Part shown: in pieces, positions 38,303 through 40,463 of the stretch
Layout of the letters: every line of letters begins with the position of its first letter
Position numbering within the stretch: the stretch's first letter is position 1
Assembly: GCA_900468065.1 (NCBI GenBank)
Contig: UBTA01000110.1
Span: 1-40,463, forward strand
Origin: Hyphomicrobiales bacterium
Lineage (GTDB): Bacteria; Pseudomonadota; Alphaproteobacteria; Rhizobiales; Rhizobiaceae
DNA: 40,463 nt
Direction of reading: 5' to 3'
Notes under the pieces: generated by a model
What the model was told of the DNA's origin: nothing
Database searches by the model: none
The model's input: only the letters and a program-made list of their open reading frames with translations
Program-made: the position numbers and the translations under genes

Positions 38303-40463
38303 ATGCTCCTGCCCCCGCCCTTCCTGCGCTGGTTCGCGGAAAAGGGCTGGCAGCCGCGTGCGCATCAGCTGGAGCTTCTCTCACGCGTTCAGGGCGGCGA
38401 AAGCATGCTTTTGATTGCGCCAACCGGCGCCGGCAAGACGCTTGCGGGTTTCCTGCCCTCTCTGGTTTCCCTGACAGAACGCGAAAAAATCCCACCGGGT
38501 TCGGCCTTCACCGGCATCCACACGCTCTACATCTCACCCCTCAAGGCGCTCGCCGTCGATATCGAGCGCAACCTGATGAAGCCCGTCGGCGACATGGGCC
38601 TGCCGATCCGCATCGAGAACCGCACCGGCGATACGCCCGCCGCCAAGCGCCAGCGCCAAAAACTCAATCCGCCGGATATCCTTTTGACCACACCGGAACA
38701 GGTGGCGCTGCTGCTTGCCAATGGCGAGGCCGAGCGTTTCTTCAAGGACCTGAAATATGTGGTGCTTGACGAACTGCATTCGCTGGTCACCTCCAAGCGC
38801 GGCCATCTTCTCTCGCTCGGCCTTGCCCGCCTGCGCCAGCTGGCGCCGGCAATGCAGGCGATCGGCCTATCGGCCACCGTTGCCGATCCGATGGACCTGC
38901 AACGCTGGCTCGCCCCCCAGAGACCCGGCGAAAACAATCATGCCGGGCTGATCACCGTCACCGGCGGTGCCCGGCCGGAAATTTCGATCATGCGGACGGA
39001 CGAACGGGTGCCCTGGGCAGGCCATTCCGCCGCCTATGCCATCGGCGATATCTATAAGGCGATCGGCGCGACCAAAACCACGCTTTTGTTCGTCAATACC
39101 CGCAGCCAGGCCGAGCGCGTCTTTCAGGAGCTCTGGACCATCAACGACGACAATCTGCCGATTGCGCTGCATCACGGCTCGCTCGATGTCGGCCAGCGCC
39201 GCAAGGTCGAGGCGGCCATGTCCGAAAACCGCCTGCGCGCCGTCGTCGCTACCTCGACGCTCGATCTCGGTATCGACTGGGGCGATGTCGATATGGTCAT
39301 CCATGTCGGCGCGCCAAAAGGGGCATCGCGCCTTGCCCAGCGCATCGGCCGCGCCAATCACCGCATGGACGAGCCGAGCCGCGCTATCCTGGTGCCGGCC
39401 AATCGCTTCGAGGTGATGGAGTGCCAGGCAGCGCTCGACGCCAACTATATCGGCGCGCAGGACACGCCGCCCGTCGGCAAGGGCGCGCTCGATGTGCTCG
39501 CCCAGCACGTGCTCGGCATGGCCTGCGCCGCGCCCTTCGATCCACTGGCGCTCTACGCCGAGATCACCAGCGCCGCACCCTATGCCACCCTGACCTGGGA
39601 AACCTTCGAGCGCATCGTCGATTTCGTCGCCACCGGCGGTTATGCGCTGCGCGCCTATGAACGCTACGCCAAGATCCGCAAGACACCAGAAGGCTTTTGG
39701 CGTGTCTCCAACCCGTTGGTTGCCCAGCAATACCGCCTCAATGTCGGGACCATCATCGAATCGCCGATGCTCAACGTGCGCATGGTCAAGCACAATGCCC
39801 GCGGCGCCCTTGGACGCGGTGGCATGCCGCTCGGCAAGGTCGAGGAATATTTCATCGAAATGCTGTCACCCGGCGATACCTTCCTGTTTTCGGGCAAGGT
39901 CCTGCGCTTTGAGGGTATCCGCGAAAGCGAATGCCTGGTCAGCCAGGGTTTCAAGCTCGACCCGAAGGTCCCCTCCTACAATGGCGGCAAGTTTCCGCTC
40001 TCCACCTACCTTGCCCAGCAGGTCCGCAAGATGCTCGCCGACCCCAGCCGCCATGCGACCCTGCCCGATCAGGTCCGCGACTGGCTGTCGTTGCAGAAAG
40101 ACCTCTCGATGCTGCCGAAGGAGGACGAGCTTTTGATCGAAACCTTCCCGCGCGGCAGCCGCCATTACATGGTGATCTACGCCTTCGAGGGCAGGCTCGC
40201 CCACCAGACGCTCGGAATGCTTCTGACCCGGCGGCTCGACCGCGCCGGGCTGAAACCGCTCGGCTTCGTCGCCACCGATTATTCGCTGGCCGTATGGGGG
40301 CTTGAGGATCTGGGCGCGGCCTTCACGTCCGGACGCCCGCGCCTTGCTGATCTGTTCGACGAGGACATGCTCGGCGATGATCTCGAAGCCTGGCTCAACG
40401 AGAGCTTCCTGTTGAAGCGCACCTTCCGCAACTGTGCCGTCATCGCCGGGCTGATCGATCAGC
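38303..40463 (+). CDS. Ligase-associated DEXH-box DNA helicase (Lhr-like), cut by the window end
   Basis: The frame is open from the ATG at 38303 to the last base (720 codons). Superfamily 2 helicase motifs are present: Walker A APTGAGKT, motif Ia TLYISPLKALAVD, Ib TTPEQ, II VVLDELHSL, III LSATV, IV LLFVNTRSQAE, V VVATSTLDLGIDWGDV and VI QRIGRANHR. A winged-helix and Lhr-type C-terminal region follows (residues 380 on), with MVKHNARGALGRGGMPLGKVEEYF. This layout matches the helicases that occur with a DNA ligase and exonuclease in a DNA-repair module. GGAGA precedes the ATG. The family is about 820-880 residues, so roughly 100-150 are beyond the window. Confidence 0.93.
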   Translation, partial: MLLPPPFLRWFAEKGWQPRAHQLELLSRVQGGESMLLIAPTGAGKTLAGFLPSLVSLTEREKIPPGSAFTGIHTLYISPLKALAVDIERNLMKPVGDMGLPIRIENRTGDTPAAKRQRQKLNPPDILLTTPEQVALLLANGEAERFFKDLKYVVLDELHSLVTSKRGHLLSLGLARLRQLAPAMQAIGLSATVADPMDLQRWLAPQRPGENNHAGLITVTGGARPEISIMRTDERVPWAGHSAAYAIGDIYKAIGATKTTLLFVNTRSQAERVFQELWTINDDNLPIALHHGSLDVGQRRKVEAAMSENRLRAVVATSTLDLGIDWGDVDMVIHVGAPKGASRLAQRIGRANHRMDEPSRAILVPANRFEVMECQAALDANYIGAQDTPPVGKGALDVLAQHVLGMACAAPFDPLALYAEITSAAPYATLTWETFERIVDFVATGGYALRAYERYAKIRKTPEGFWRVSNPLVAQQYRLNVGTIIESPMLNVRMVKHNARGALGRGGMPLGKVEEYFIEMLSPGDTFLFSGKVLRFEGIRESECLVSQGFKLDPKVPSYNGGKFPLSTYLAQQVRKMLADPSRHATLPDQVRDWLSLQKDLSMLPKEDELLIETFPRGSRHYMVIYAFEGRLAHQTLGMLLTRRLDRAGLKPLGFVATDYSLAVWGLEDLGAAFTSGRPRLADLFDEDMLGDDLEAWLNESFLLKRTFRNCAVIAGLIDQ

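Noticed and set aside
1..40463. Insertion sequences, prophage, CRISPR arrays, tRNA or rRNA genes
   Set aside because: No transposase, integrase, repeat-spacer pattern, cloverleaf or rRNA stretch was recognised on reading; a dedicated search was not possible.

Overview
The window looks like a chromosomal segment of an alphaproteobacterium of the order Rhizobiales, most likely Rhizobiaceae (Rhizobium, Agrobacterium, Neorhizobium or a close relative). The basis is the high G+C and strong G/C preference at third codon positions, the protein families (CIO-type cydAB with a DUF2474-like small subunit, YitT pairs, a DUF6460-like protein, a ligase-associated helicase) and an intergenic palindrome resembling rhizobial mosaic repeats. 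I saw no tRNA, rRNA, CRISPR array, transposase or phage gene. Species cannot be assigned from reading alone.

Layout. (1) 1-2047: end of an amino-acid ABC permease operon, with a second permease and an M20 amidohydrolase. (2) 2048-5094: a long regulatory gap, then cydA-cydB-cydX-like for a cyanide-insensitive bd-type quinol oxidase. (3) 5300-22760: a sugar and glycan gene block of about 17 kb. Its rightward arm has a glycosyltransferase-like protein, a DegT sugar aminotransferase and a CmcI-family enzyme, and ends at a strong terminator. Facing it is a leftward run of nine genes (a GT2 glycosyltransferase, a PhyH dioxygenase, a Zn-ribbon methyltransferase, WbqC, a methyltransferase, an NDP-sugar epimerase/reductase, an ATP-grasp enzyme and a metallophosphoesterase, i.e. 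eight, plus spacing described below). A chorismate-mutase-type gene follows on the other strand. A second leftward operon (rfbF-rfbG-3,5-epimerase-C-methyltransferase) should make a CDP-activated, 3-C-methylated 6-deoxyhexose. galE and a class I aminotransferase close the block. For clarity, the first leftward run contains eight genes. (4) 22885-28538: mscL, then an SSF-type transporter/histidine kinase hybrid of the CrbS/MxtR kind, an unknown gene and a LuxR-type response regulator (CrbR/ErdR-like). (5) 28623-33726: housekeeping and small genes, including a DUF952 protein with pyrD, a CAP-domain lipoprotein with a DUF6460-like membrane protein, and a TPR-methyltransferase. (6) 33094-36840: two YitT paralogs flanking an Rrf2-AhpD-like pair, then a divergent TetR/VOC pair. 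(7) 36959-40463: a membrane diguanylate cyclase and the first 720 codons of a ligase-associated DEXH helicase cut by the window edge.

How it works together. The sugar block is tightly packed: six of its leftward junctions and one rightward junction are 4-nt ATGA overlaps, so the products are probably made in step. It holds sugar activation, C-methylation, amination, possible O-methylation or hydroxylation, oxygenation and amide/ester-forming chemistry, plus two related glycosyltransferase-like proteins. It has no flippase, polymerase, ABC exporter or priming transferase inside the window, so the acceptor and export route are unknown. This block is the part most likely to hide an undescribed pathway. 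Regulatory signals that can be read directly include a 25-bp dyad over a near-consensus promoter in front of the Rrf2 gene, a 15-bp perfect inverted repeat at the head of the sugar block, a hairpin-rich gap in front of rfbF, and an orphan leftward intrinsic terminator behind the amidohydrolase gene that hints at a small RNA.
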